From assembly GCA_947650285.1 (NCBI GenBank), contig CANTFL010000563.1:124001-188000 (forward strand): a stretch of DNA of 64,000 bases, read 5' to 3'. Both the position numbers and the translations under genes were made by a program. Positions 34,501-48,525 of the stretch are shown here, one piece after another (position 1 is the first letter of the stretch; each line of letters opens with the position of its first letter). The DNA is from Hyaloperonospora brassicae. Taxonomy: Eukaryota > Oomycota > Peronosporomycetes > Peronosporales > Peronosporaceae. Below the pieces are notes generated by a model, which was given only the letters and a program-made list of their open reading frames with translations, was not told the DNA's origin and made no database searches.

Positions 34501-36550
34501 TACTGATGCACCTTTTCTTCGACAACAGAATCCCTAATAGTTAAGAACGCATGCAAACTCAACAAATGTTAATTTAACCTATTGGAGGTGTTTAAGGTCA
34601 TCTCGGCACGTCCCTTTGTTATAGACTGATGAGAAGTCGACAATTAATACGGTGGCCTTCATCACACGTAGATCGTGTTGCTAATTTCATGCCTTGTGTT
34701 AAGGCTTTGATCGAAGGTTGGATCGCGCTATAGTCGAGGAGTCTAAATAAATATGATATAAGGTATCGAGCCTATTAAATTTGGATGTGGTCGACTAAGC
34801 CAAAATACCGGATAAATTATCATTTTGCAATGATCTTTAAGCACACGAATACAGGTATTTTTGCAATATTACGACTTCATCTAATACTCAATGAAGACAT
34901 AGAATAAGCCAAAGCCGAGTTATAACGTCTTTCTTCATTAAATATATAATTGCTTTTAAATTATATTAACTGTTATACGCGTAAAACTTAACTTTTTATT
35001 CAATTGAATAGGATATGTACTATGAAAGTTCTACGTAGGAGTCGGCATTTTTAATATATACTAGGATACGGTACAACCCAATGCGCAACGAATATGTCAA
35101 AAAAGAATTAGTATAACAAACCATCAATAGGAACTTTTTGCTATCGAAGTATAAAACATAGAAATGTTGGTGTATTAAATGTCGAGCTCTGTTTACATCC
35201 GCGCGAATATAAGTATATATGCCCTAATAGATAGTACAAGGTATTACTGACCCCGGAGCCGAGTGAAAAAGCACTGGCACCGTGACCGAAAGGTACGAAG
35301 ATCGATACTCGCGCAGGAGAGTTAAGAATACACATCGGTCTAAGGTGTCCAACAAATCTAGGTACAGTAGAAAGTATGCGTAACCAAATAAACCTCACAA
35401 CTGCTGTCTGGTAAAGAAATTTGTGGAGAAGATCGTATTATCTTATCTATCGCACCGCAGCTATGTTTGGAGAGCAAATTGGTTATACTCAGTGATGAGG
35501 GATTATGTACTTATCCTCAAGTAATGGCATGTTAAAATGTGACTTTCAGCTAGTTAAAGGCACGTGTGCCCGTCTTAAACATGAGCAATATTAATTTAAT
35601 ATATTTTCTAATATTCAGTTCTATATTACCTATTAAGGGAAATTTGTTGAATGGTCGTGTATATTAAGACCATTTATGGTACACAAAAAGCTTAAGCTTA
35701 CGATTAAAACTCTATGTATAGCATATATATGCTTTACATATAATTAATTATTTTTACTGACATTTGACTCATGCCTTTTGATACCATTTGCTACGCGTTA
35801 CCAATATGCTGAAATACTCCATCGTTGATATTGAAGGTCCTATAATTAAAAAGGCATCAGATATATATCGAGAATAGATTCAACTGTGTACACATGGTCA
35901 AATCACGCATAAAAACGAAAGGCTTGACTGGTCAATATATTAGACAGTTAGTGTCTCAACGTATTTCTAAGACTTCTTACAAAGTTGATAATAAGTTATT
36001 GTTTTGGTCCATAGATGGAATTGTGCTTTTACATACAAACGAATATTTATATGAATTATTCGAAAATGTAGTAAAAAATTGATCGCCGCTTTGAGATCAT
36101 TGAATCAATTTGAAAACAGTAATCAGGACGCAATAATGCATGATAACCTCCCGCATGCGTTACCTGTATTAGTTTATCTGCACTGATACAGAGCCGCCAA
36201 TAGTTATAAGAGCAATATTGAAGTCGAAAACCTTGAGTAATATTCGATCGTGCATCTGGCTAGAGTATTATGTGTACCTTCCCCTGTTTACATGCGTATG
36301 TACTAGGTCAGAAGTTAAATTTGAAAGAACGGATTATAATCTGAAATCTTCTAAAGAATCAAAGCAAATATATGAATCGTACCTTTATAAATTGGACATG
36401 CTTGGAATCCTCTCTATCTGAGACAATTTCTGTCCAGTTCTTACAGCGTGTCGTATCAAAATACTTTTATAGTGAATCTGAAATAAAGAAGTTGCATGTC
36501 ATTTTTAAAGCGTGACCCGCAAAATTAAATTGAAATGTAACATTTTTTTG
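31529..36550. other. AT-rich repeat desert
   Basis: No gene is recognised over about 5 kb. Landmarks: an inverted, decayed copy of the LTR box at 32243-32280 (CGCCACCCATTGCATGCGTC), a perfect 18-bp palindrome TGTTTACATATGTAAACA at 33051-33068, and a 33-35 bp imperfect tandem duplication at 33573-33605 and 33606-33640. A 62-codon frame at 35894-36082 vaguely resembles the H2C2 zinc region before a retroviral integrase, which is weak evidence. Confidence 0.45.
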
Positions 36551-38149
36551 CTATATGAAGTCTCTCATGTCGAGCTGTTTAGACCTAGCGTGCCGGTTTT
36601 TGCGAATAACCGACGATATCTTATCCAGATTCGACTGTATGATTTGCGTGTCCTCAGCTGAGCGTATGGAGTACGAACGCAAAAGCAATAAGCATGTTAG
36701 TGCTTCTTTTGCACAGACAGGCGCTTGAACTTCGTCGCTTTCAACTTCCGCGGGCGTCACTTCTGCTTCAATCAGAGCTTCTTGTTCTTCGTGAATCTGC
36801 TCGTGGTCCTCGATTTCGACATAATCATCCACGATAACGGCTACACCAATATTCTAAAACATATCAGACAGATCGCAGCAGTCTTGTTGGAAGGAGAGAC
36901 TGGACTGTTGATAGTCGTTTTGTGCACGCCAATACGCAACCTGTGGCGATTCGATGATCCCACTCTTGATCCAGCAACTTCGAATGATATCCCCGTTCAT
37001 ACTGTTCCAGCTCTCAGCCGCACATTCAATGGCTTTGAGGACATTAAGTCCGCGTTCCATGTTTGCTTCGATCAGATCCACGCCATCGCATATGAAGTTT
37101 CTTGTAGCGATCTCTAAACAATCAAATGACACCTATATATTATATGTGTAGTTGAAGAGATTTATGTAGATATAAGACGCACATATATAAATTATGAGCT
37201 TGATGCGTACCTGCATCGAGCGGCTGGATAGTGGAAGTCATGCTAGGCGGAGAAATAACCACATTGACGTTGATTAGTTCTCGTTGGACCTTGTGACTAA
37301 AAGCATTAATCGAGAAGCAGCAGGACTTTTAGACCCTGCATTTATAAATTAAATTGATGTAGCCACCTTATAGAGATAATTACATTCATCCAGGCGCATA
37401 AGTTTGCAGCGTATACTATGCCACACTTCTCGATATACACACCCTTCAAGCACCTTGGCTTTTTGAACTTCCCGATGATCATGGGCTCCAACTTTTTGGA
37501 ATTACTTGTGTTGCAGCACATAGCAACTGTTACGCGTGACTTAACGCTTTTCTTGACGTTATTTCGAACCGTGTGTAGGGTTTTGTTCGGTGGCAAGTCG
37601 TTAAAGAATGCTGTCTCATCAAAGTCAAAAACACCACTGGGAGAATACTGTTTAATCAAAGATCAGATCTCAGACTTTGATACTTGCACATCCTCGATAC
37701 ACATGCTACCGATATTACCTGTCAACGCGCGGCTATTGATGTTGTTTCACTTTTTGAAGCTCTGGAGACAGACTTTATAAAGCTCGAGATCGTGATCTTC
37801 AATATCATGTCTTACTCTCAGTCGGCCTGCCTTCTCCATGACCAGATCTTCAAATATCCCGTCTTTCTCGCGTTCGAGAACGAATTTCAGCAGCTCCTTT
37901 TTAACTCAGAATACTTTAAACGTCGTTCTTTTATAAATTAGGCTTCAAGCCCTTATAGTCGATTTCTTTCATGGCCATGAGCCGATGCGCCGTTGACTTA
38001 CTAATGCTGTGCTGGAACCGAATGCTTACATAAGCCTGCACTTCGTAAAAGCGGATATTTGGGCGTTCTTTGAAGTGTTGAAAGATCTCGTACTTCTGAT
38101 AGAGACAGAGAGAGAAGGATACTCGCTTTGTTAAACTCATTGGTTGCAC
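36551..38149 (-). pseudogene. pogo/Tigger-like DDE transposase pseudogene 1
   Basis: Read on the minus strand from 38149. It starts with a CENP-B-type helix-turn-helix region (KYEIFQHFKERPN, then SKSTAHRL). The DDE domain follows: VFDFDETAFFNDLPPNKTL carries the first Asp, KKLEPMIIGKFKKPRCLKG is the typical following block, LLLLD carries the second Asp, and STIQPLDAG (about 37220) the third. Stops and frameshifts occur around 37200-37340 and 37680-37940. The acidic C-terminal frame 36551-36832 fits the usual acidic tail. These motifs are characteristic of the Tc1/mariner-superfamily pogo/Tigger group. Terminal inverted repeats were not located. Confidence 0.8.
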
Positions 38150-41100
38150 GGGCTTGATGTTCTTATGTACAGGTGTTGTATCAGTGGTGTAGTCGAGTAT
38201 TTACGAAAATTATTTTTTTCTCCCCATCTATTACCTTGCGAAGTCATTAAATTTCGTATTCTGTATCTGTCGTCATGACGTCATTGGCAATATGGGCCTC
38301 ATAAGCTCGCCTATTATGAAATGCCCTATGTCTTTCCCTAGGTTACGTCTGTGGTTCAATGACGTTGCTGAATAGGTTTAAGGCATATCTTCGGCTAGAA
38401 CAACTGTCACATCAAATGCCACGTATCTCTTTCAGCATCAGAAGTAGGGGTAGTGAGTCATTTAAAGAGGGTTTATACCTCAAATGGGCGAGTGTTTTTC
38501 GTGTCTTTTATCTTACTCGCTTATATAGAAAACAGTATACAAATTTCTACATAGTTAAAAATTCGGCGACACTGTGACCATTATATAGGATCTCTTTAAG
38601 AGAGGGGTGAGTGTTTTTGTGTAATAAGTTCTCCTTATTTATATCGTATGATGTGAAACCATTGTTTACAGTTACAGCTCCATATTAAAATATATACAAA
38701 GATCTTTATTTTGTTAACCAATGGGTATATAATTTTTATTTTAGATAGTATACATATCATATTGTTCGTGTTCGTCGTGGTCCCTCATCTTAACTCTTAA
38801 TATACCTACTAAATAAAAAAATACATTTTACCCTTACTTACGCTTCAAAATATTTTATTTTTTTGACTGATCCTCTAGAGCTTAATGAAACAACGAGTTT
38901 TTTAGTCCCTGTTTAACGCAATAGAAACAGATCCGACGTCCATTGCGGAGTCAAAAAATATTGCTTATCCGTCGCAAATGATCTATGCACCTCCTAAATA
39001 ATTATTTCTCGCCGATCATGTGGTCGTCAGCGGCGAGCTCGTAAAGTTAAAACTGCAAGCATAAAGTCCCTCGCATCCTTGAGGTTCCATAAAAATAAAG
39101 AAAAAAGGTTTTGAAAAAAATGCGCTTAGTTTTTTTACATCACCTCCGATCGAGCATTATACAAGTGAGTGAAATCATCGCCTCGAGGTGAAATTGGACG
39201 CTGTCAGTATATATGATCCATACTTGTTCGATATTGAATCAAAAAAGAAACTAAAGTACTACGTGATGCCAGATCAAACGATTGCCTAATAGACTTAATA
39301 CTATGAAGTTTTGCGTTAGAACCTTCTCACAAAAAGTCTCATTTGCAAGCCAAGTCGTTCGATTAAAAACAAGATGATGATAGGTGAATGTACCTTGTAA
39401 ACAATAGTCACTGAATTCCTGCAAATTTGTTTAAGTCTTATCCTACTTCACCAGTGCCCATCAAACGATTTTAAAGATAAGAAATCGCATCGACATTTGT
39501 ATAATATGGGCATAATATATAGTCCTTAATTAGGAAAACTACCATATAAATACGCGCAGCCTTGATAATAATATCTTCAAGGCAGCCCACTAGAGGCCAA
39601 GCCGATATAGATCGGCATATCGTATTAGTTGGGAAGTCATTAGCTTTTAATTCAAGCGATTAGTACTGAGTGGGAAGTTGTAAAGATAATATATATCGTA
39701 CAGGAATAAATATTGCGTAAGGATGGGCTCTGCAACTAATTTAGCCTTTTTTCCTATACCACTTAAGATTGCACAAAGTTTGAGTCTTTCCAGATTATCG
39801 AATGGATATAAGATGCAAAAAACTACTATATAGAAGGAAGTACATAGTTCATAGATAATGCCCATCCATTTTTTCTCACTATTTTCGATACAATCATACT
39901 TATAAAAACATATTTAACGACATTCCTTTTCTGTGGTCTACCTTTACGTCGCCACGAACGGGTCAAGAACTGATCTCGCTTGTGGAACCGTAATGTGAAA
40001 TTATTGCAACTACGTTATTGAAACCGTATTGCGCAACACCTTTCGAGCTCCTTACTTAAATTGTTGGCGGTGTATCGCGTCGCAAAAGGTAAATATTTTG
40101 TTTGAGGTTATACGAGGTCGAAACGGTTTGAGTAAATCGCTATTTTCTAGTAAGTGTATATGCAAGGCCTTAGATTGTATCGTAATGAAATAGCTATACG
40201 CACTGCGACAATAACAGAACGATAGATAAATACGGTATGATGTGGAGGTCGAATAATGCGTCCCTTCTTTTACATTTCACCTCCCCCTTTAGATTTTCTT
40301 AAGAACACTGTTCTTTACTATTGTACAAACATCAATAACAACATTGGAGAGATGTAGATAGTTCGTACGACCTTGCATTTCAAAGGTTGCTTATAATTCC
40401 GGCATCCTAGATGAAGTCATAATAAACGCCCGTCGCGTTCACACAATGTAATGTAAAACCAAATTATCATTATAGGTTTGCTAAAAAAACTTGTGCTTAA
40501 ACACGTTTACCAAGAGGGATGCTTTGCTCTATCATATAGGAATTTTAAGAAATTAAATTTCAATCGAAAATGTATATTGCACGACATTTTTGTGCTGGAA
40601 CAGGAATACTCGCACCGTAAAACGACGTTTAGCAATTAATTTCTATACGTCTCTACCTTATTTAACCAAAAAAGTTATGTATTCGATCACGCTAAAGCAT
40701 CATTTTTATCGTACTGTACGAAAACATCCGTCAATCTAATCGACATTGATACAAAAGTATCATCCGTTTAACGGATAAATTCGTTGACTAATTCTCCATG
40801 TCGACAGCATTTAGCGCAGTTTCTGTGAACCAAGACACAATAGGAGCAAATATTATGGGTTTTACGTTTTAAATGATCTAATGGCTTGATAATACAACAT
40901 TTGAAGCCTTTCCGTCAACTATCAATGAGGAAGTCCTTCATAACATTTTTTATACCTTTTTTGTATGAAAAAAGACCAGGTCTAACAATGACACTTCATC
41001 CTCGACAATTGCTGTAATTCAATAAATGTATTTCGATAGTAATATTAAATAGATGTCACATTGAGCTGCGACTAGGTAGGCTTGTAGACGAATAATGGGC

Positions 41101-44100
41101 ACACAATCATGAAATGAGCGCGACGAATGGAATAATTCGTTTAAGATATAGCCCGATATATGGCGTACATACGAATGATACTACACCCGCATGAATCACT
41201 GCTGGTCAAAGCACTTAAAACTTGTTGAATATATTTAAATATACAGTTAAGAGTATCACGCTGGTTTCGTTATATAATATTCCTTTTGAGTATCAAACGA
41301 CGCTTGTAAGTATTAATATAAGCCGCATCAAGTAGGCCAGATAATCCATCGTCCATTATAGCAGGTCGTTTGTTACATTTGTCTAAAAAAGGATAGTACA
41401 TTGTATAGGACTTCCGCTAAAAAGCTACCGCGCTCACGAATACTACAATACGAGACCCGAAAGGTGCAAAACGTATCTTGGTGGTCAAATCTAATTTATG
41501 AAGATCTTCGAATCATTGCTTACATGCCACATTTATTATAACGTGCCTACAAAATGTGTGATCTAAGCTTTAAAAAATAATTCTGGGTGGGCGGTCATCA
41601 AGTAAAACTGACGAAAAAGACACAATATACTCACATAAAACTCCTAAACAAGGATTCGCCAGAACTTTGCCACAGGTTTAATGATATTCATTCTTTTTTA
41701 AGCAATCTAATACATTCGTTTAACTGCTCATGATCAATATATATATCGACCAATTTTTATACAGCATACTCATCGGTAGACAACATCATATTCATTAGAT
41801 GTAATGGGCGACTTTTTCTAACTTTGAATTATCTTATGGTCTTTTCGAACTCGCAAATATGTATAATTAATAAAAAATTATTTACGTGTCTCAAACAAAA
41901 TGGTAGGTGCCACTGAAGGCTATAACTTTGGCACATTATTCAACGAAAATTTGTGTTGTTGCTAACCAGCCACTATCCTTGCTGCTAAATGGCCGGCTTA
42001 ATTAAGGTAGTAGGACCATGTGATATCCTTTAACGTGTAATCTAAAGATTAAGATTTGCTAAATTATATGATATGATACGTCTAGGCAACTATTTGTCTT
42101 TTCAGGTAGTGCGCCAAGTCACTCAGTATCATTTTAATACAAACTTTTGTATAGTGTTGATTGACTTTCGTTGTCATAGGTATAATGCAAACTAATAACC
42201 CTTCCAAAAAAATCTTATAGTACACCAACTGACTACTTGCAACACGCCTTTCTTTCATCAGCTTCCAATGGTGTCTTGCCAAGAAACAACAAATATTTGC
42301 CCAATAAAAAATCTACAAAATGACATGCAAGGTTTAAAAGACCTTTCTTATTACAATGTTGAGATTTTCATCCAATTTATATCCTATCGATTTTTCTCTT
42401 CATCAAAATGATATGTTCCGACATGGGGTATTAACGAATTGAAAGTCTGGTCTTCTCAATATTTACCTGTCATATTTTGATGAAGGTGAACACATGTAAA
42501 TGTGGTTTTTTCAGCTATAATTATGCAGGAAACGGTCACATTCCTAAACATCTTGGCAGAGCTAAAAAAAAATTAAAAATATTTGTAAAACCTGAACGCC
42601 TTGCATTAACAAAATTGATTGATTGCACTTACCTACAATTTAATCAAAAAAGAGAGAAAGCTTGAGCACTTATCATAGGTATTAATCCTTTTACTACTCG
42701 GTATAAGCGTGTTTTATGTATGATTGAGTTCACATCGCGTCAGTTCGTTTCGATTACTCAAACCTCTACCGACTCGATACCGAGATTTGATCTGTATACA
42801 CGACCATTTTCTAAATGTAACCTATCACTGTCGAATTAGCCGCTAACATTTTAGGCTGTAAACGGCGACCTAGATTGGGCTTATCTTCATCAATGTGTCA
42901 ATCATACCCATACGTGATATTCATTGTAGTAAATTTTGTTATGTCGGACGTTGCACATGTCGATGGTTTTATGTCCTATTGAATCAATCTTACGCAAATA
43001 GTTTATATACGCAAATTTAAGATTGACCTACTCAAATATACAAGGACATATAAGTATCCTAATTATAGGCTAAATTGTACAAGAGGAATTATTTTATTGG
43101 TGCCTCTAATACCACGAACAAAATCGATGATTCGACAAAGCCTTTTTTATATATAAAAACGTCATCAGGTGTATCAATAATTTTATTTGATATTTTATGG
43201 ATCTCTTTAATCAAGTAAAGATACCTTAGACGACTCGCTCTCTACATGAAACGTAGCTTAATTCTGACACGGATAATTCACCAAAAAATGGGGGATATTT
43301 GGTTTATATGTAAGTGATAAAAAATTTCGCTTTTGTACAACATGGACCTCCATTACGAATCGCGAGATCAATGACATTAATTCAGACAATTCTTTAGCTA
43401 TCCGGGGTTACTTGTGAATAATTGCGGCACCGCGCGATTTAGCTCTGCTCACTGTTATACGTGTAGGCTTATGGATTGAGACTACTGTAAGTATATATGA
43501 AGATAAAGAATTTATTTCACCAACTTCATTTACAATTAGTTATATTGCATCATTTAATCTTCAATTATTGCAGTTATGTGTGTATTATGTCGTAGTGCGA
43601 GCGGTAGTATGATCATAGGATCATTTACAACAGTATGGGCTGTGTAGCTGTAAAAACGTCAACATTTGCTTTCTTATGGACCGGTAAAAGCGCTGTAAAG
43701 CTTTGTATATTATTACCTTCGACCACTAGTCATGTTGTATGACTTGCCGTCGGATATTTGAGCACTCAACAATCATGTGGCTGTGTCTCAAATCACACGT
43801 AATAGTCATTTTGGAACCCTATTAAATTGGGATACTAAGCAGCCGGAGTTTCACATATTAGTCGGGATTGCTAAAAAACGAAAGCGAATAGAATGCCAAC
43901 ATGACGGTAAGTTGTTCGAAATTAAAAAGGTCCAAAGTTTTAGGTATAGATAGCAATAAATTTCAAAAGCGTAAATAGCTTTACACCCACTTTTTGCATT
44001 GCAAAATATGTGCACAATGATCGGTGATGCATAATATGTACTTGGAACCTTCTTCCCGCAACTACACGCATTCAACATGCGTCAGAATGTTATATCTGGG

Positions 44101-46496
44101 TACAGTTACTTGAGCGATATAAGGCAAAAGTTATCTTTTACAAAATCTAATTAGGATATTGTCTTCTTGGTCATTTAAAATAGTAATTAAAAAGATTGGT
44201 CAATGTCCATGCTAAAACGTCTGAGGCGTGTTAAATGATAGAAATAGATCGAATGCATACTTGATGGGTATTACAGAATAAGAGCTAACCTCATATTCAA
44301 AGCGCCGCAGTCCGTCAGGTACCAGTTTGTAATTTAAATTATTTGTTTAACGAGTTATTGTCGTTTTATATCAGATTCAATTAAAATTGCATTCGTTCGT
44401 ACACTTATAAAATCCCCTAAGTTTCGTATTGGACACTAAGTTGAGCTCGATGTTATCAATTTGTTTTTTTATACTATTGCCTTCCTAAATCTGTCATCTA
44501 AAATGAATCTATCATGCGCGATAATCTAACCTGAGACTATTATATTTCTTTATTAATTGTTATGATAGTGGTTCTATTATTATAGTTTACAGGTATAAAT
44601 AGTTCAGCGAACATAAATCTTAAACGTTTTTAAATCAAATCTTATCTTTAGAGTGTTTATTATCAAGAATTGCTCGATGAGCATATATTGACCTTACATA
44701 TTATAAGCTTAGATTTCAACTACAGGAATATGGTCTCGGACATCAAGCATTTAATCGTGACTGTCTGCTAACAATCGTTGGTACTGAAGTGACAATTATG
44801 AATCTTCAGCTCGACACATAATTTCGTAAAAGACGATATTTATGCTATTGATTCCGAAACATTGATTGTGAGATAAAATATCAAGCTTGAAGGAGCGTTG
44901 CCAGGTACTTTTGTGAGCTGGAGTGGCGATTAGAATACTTTCTCTCATGATGATTCACTTACTGCATGACTAGACTTGTTGTGTGACAATGTGGGCGCAT
45001 AGGTACGTATATCATATTTTTGTAGATTGTATCAACATATACACCATCGATAACAAGGTTAAGTTACCGTTGTAGCATTTGAAGGATGTAGACAGCATTT
45101 TAGCTACAACTCGAGGTTGTGAATCTCTGGGCGAGGTCCATAAACAGTGACGTATTTATTTGTCGTACGAGATCCGAGATCATCTGTAAATCTTATATAG
45201 AGACCGCCCACACTGCCTTGTACAAATTTAATTTTTGTTGTTACTGTTTTTTTCTTCTTGATCTTGCTTTGTGACAACATATGCGATCCAATTAATGTAG
45301 ATCGATGTGCTATAAATCAAACGCGACCATGGATATTCAGCCCATTCATACCCAAATTTCTGCGTTCTGTTGCGGTCAATTTGTCTCGAATGCTCTTTGT
45401 ACCGCGAGCTAAGCCTTCCAGGTGGCTGGACTTTATTTGTCAGAGAAAAGTGCATATTCTTGACTGTCTAGTAGCTTGATTTAAAATCCAGTATATGAGG
45501 CTACTCGCCGATAACCATACCAAAAAATCTCATTAGTCAATATACTGATAAAGTTAATATACTTAATATACCTTATTCCAATGCTATTATATATCTCAAC
45601 ATTAAAAACCGGTATATGTTTTATAATACCTCGGATGTTCTCGTTTATAATTTTCCAACCTTTTGGCCTGTGCAAATCTAAAGCTGATGATCGCGACAAA
45701 TAGACCCTTTAAATACCATTATCTCCAACCGAGATGTCGAAATTTCCATATCAAAACTCATTTAAGGTTATCGTCCAGTATCTCCATACCGAGTCAAAGC
45801 TGCATTTATTAACATCTAGGGTCAGGGTATTTATCGGCACAAAAAATTGATCACAAAGGTTAAAGAAACACTCTCACCTTTCCATACCCCAACATGCAAT
45901 TACTACGATCACTATTATTAAAATTTACGAAAAGAGCAAGGTCAAACGAGGACTTTTCCATTTAAATAGTGTTTTGTTGTGCATCGTTTTCTGAATAAAC
46001 CGCGTAGAAGTATCATAATTGGATCACCAGCGAAGCATGAAACGTAAAATAACAACGTGCGTGCAGAATCACGAAGCCGTATTGAGTGTAAAAAGGGTGT
46101 TTTTTGTATGTGATACGCTACAAAATAGACCAGAAAGTCATCGTTACGTTTGTCTCATATACCTAATATGCGAAAAGGAGTCAAAAAGTATAAAAACTAA
46201 AATTATTCGTATGCCAGCAGTCCAAAAATCTAAATTTAGGTGGTTATAATTCCAAGTTGTAAAACAAACTTCTAATTAGTTGTCAACGAAAAGAAGGCAA
46301 ATTTTGAATTTTAGATTCGAGTTGGGATATCACAACCATTTATATACTTCTCATGTATCTGACGAATAACACTTAATCACTCAGTGTACTTTTATAGCAT
46401 ATTCACACCTTACGACAACTGCGGACTCAACTTCGTACGGTTTTTAAGGCCGAAAGTTTTACCTCGAAAGAGCCGGAACCTGAGTACAGTAAAAAC
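38150..46496. other. AT-rich repeat desert without genes
   Basis: More than 8 kb in which no frame exceeds about 76 codons and none has a recognisable motif. Stops are dense on both strands. No tRNA-like cloverleaf or tandem array was noticed. Confidence 0.5.
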
Positions 46497-48523
46497 TTTC
46501 TGAAGCAATACTGCCTAATGTAATCTCCTGCTCAAGGCAATATTCTTATCTGGTCCCGACTTGGAAACCATATTAAATGTAATAAACCTCCCGAAAGTGA
46601 CACTTGATAGCCAAAGGCTGGTCCAAAAATATTTTTATGTAATACCCACTGTATTAAGGACTTAAGAATTAAGTACATAGCAGGTGATGTGCCTTGGAAA
46701 AGAATTCTAAGATGGTCTTCTGCACCAGTCGGTTAGATTTGATCTTCCCAATTTTGTCCTTTATTTGCTGGAGGCTTATGAGGAAGTCCTGGTTCAAGTC
46801 TGGCTGCAGCAACCAAAAGTATTCAAGCGTCTGCGCGGCTTCGAGTGCCTGAGATGACATGACACGAGGAAGCTCTTCCGTGTGATCTTCCTGTCCCTCT
46901 ACTTGATCAGATCGAAGATGCTCAGCAATGATCTCATCTTCATCTGGTGCTCAGGCAACCTCCTCCTCAGCAGGGTAGTTTAGAAGGACTCTGATGTCCA
47001 TTGGGTTCTGGTACCGCATCTGACGGATTTGTAACTTAAGATCTTCGATGGCCTCATTGTCGACCAGCTGCTGTGCCGTAAGTTTAGGGATTCCTAAAGC
47101 ATCCGAGCGAATTTTGCAATGAAAGAAACAATTAGAAATTGTATCTGCCTTGACATCTGAGTTCCAAGCTGCAACCGCATTCCGAATGGCCTGAAGAACA
47201 TCAATCCTCTTCGGATATTCCACATTGTGCTCGAGGCGCTGAAGTGCAAGCGATTGAAGCGCCTAGGATAATAGGCCTTCAAATTTCTGATTATGCCTGC
47301 GTCACACAGCTGGAGTTTCGGAGTCGTATTTGGTGGAAGGTAAAAAACCGTGGTATTGCACAACCGGATAACTGTAGGAAGTTGATCAAGCGGTATATTG
47401 CGCACTACAGTTATCCATGATTAGAAGGACTTGGCGTCCGGCCATGCGAGCCATAAAAGATTTCAGCCACTCGTTGAAGATGGCTTGTGTCATCCATGCC
47501 TTACTGTTGTTTCGGTACTTGCAGCCGATGGTGTCAAGATTGATGGATTTGAACCAACGCGGACTTTTCGACCTTCCTATGATGAAGAGCGGCAGCTAGT
47601 CACTTCCATTGCCACTGCATCACACTGCTAAGGTGATACGCTGTTGTTTTGTTTGCGTCCTTCCACCTGCTTGTTTGCCAGCGAATTATCTGCCTGTGAA
47701 TAAGTTTAAGTAAGCACAAAGTGTCACAAAATGTTGCAAACAAGACCACTTGTTAAAACAAACCTGCAGCCGGTAGAATGGCCCAATTTCATATATGTTG
47801 TAGATATCTTCCCACTCGTAATTTACCAGCGTCTCCCGGAAGTCAGAAAGTGATTCCTCGATGAGTATCATGTCAACAGAACCACTCTCTCCAAAACGGC
47901 GAAAGGACTTGATTTCAGCCAGCTATTCGAGAACTTGAACACATCATGCTCAGGGTAGAGGTGGTCAAGAAAATAGGCCGCTTTTTCTTTCATAATATCC
48001 CCGCTAACGTTGACGCAATCCTGATGGCTAAGGAATTACCCAACGAGAGCAGATTCCATCTGAGGATGCTCAATAGTCCTTTGACGTTTTGCGTCAAGCT
48101 TCTGTTGTCGGCCTTCGCCAAGATTGTCGCTTTCCTCTTGAGAAGACCAGAAATTGTAAACTGGCTTACTATTACCTTGTGCCTCTATTCTAGCCACTGT
48201 ATGAGGCCCTTCTGGTAGCTGAGGAGTCTTATAATGGTGCTCACACAAAGCAAGGCGGATCTTCTCAGTCATTGTCGTTTACTGTGCGCCTTTCGGTTGC
48301 ATATTGGAGGAAGAAAAGCTGTAGGGACGGCGGGGGACTCCTTTTTGGGTTGACTGGGGGTGGCGGCTGCAGCTAGGAACATAAATGGAAACAAAGCCGA
48401 TTGCAATATTTTTTCCACTTAAAAATAAACCTTGAATTTTCTGTCCCTGCCTAAAGCGATTACCTCCGTAAAGTAATATCATGACCTCGGTTCCAACGAT
48501 ATTACTTTAGACAGGTTCTACTG
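46497..48523 (-). mobile_element. pogo/Tigger-like DNA transposon relic with TIRs and TA target duplication
   Basis: The right end reads, inward on the minus strand, CAGTAGAACCTGTCTAAAGT and is preceded by TA (48524-48525). The left end reads CAGTAAAAACTTTCTGAAGC from 46497 and is preceded by TA (46495-46496). The ends are imperfect inverted repeats beginning CAGT, and TA duplication is the signature of the Tc1/mariner/pogo superfamily. The element is about 2.03 kb, a usual size for an autonomous Tigger, and encloses the decayed transposase on the minus strand. Confidence 0.82.
46669..48272 (-). pseudogene. pogo/Tigger-like DDE transposase pseudogene 2
   Basis: Minus-strand order: an N-terminal CENP-B-like HTH region (EKIRLALCEHHYKTPQ, RQRTIEHPQMESALVG at about 48040-48270). 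Then the first catalytic block reads YNIYEIGPFYRLQ where the family has a DET motif, so the first Asp is lost. FIIGRSKSPRWFKSINLDTI and KAWMTQAIFNEWLKSF (about 47460-47580) follow. LLIMDNCSAQ holds the second Asp, LPPNTTPKLQLCDAGIIRNL the third. The C-terminus includes TISNCFFHCKI (about 47130). Several frameshifts make it inactive. It is a different subfamily from the relic at 36551-38149. Confidence 0.88.
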
Positions 48524-48525
48524 TA

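Noticed and set aside
35894..36082. 62-codon ORF resembling the H2C2 zinc region of retroviral integrase
   Set aside because: The spacing of His/Cys residues is incomplete and no catalytic core follows.
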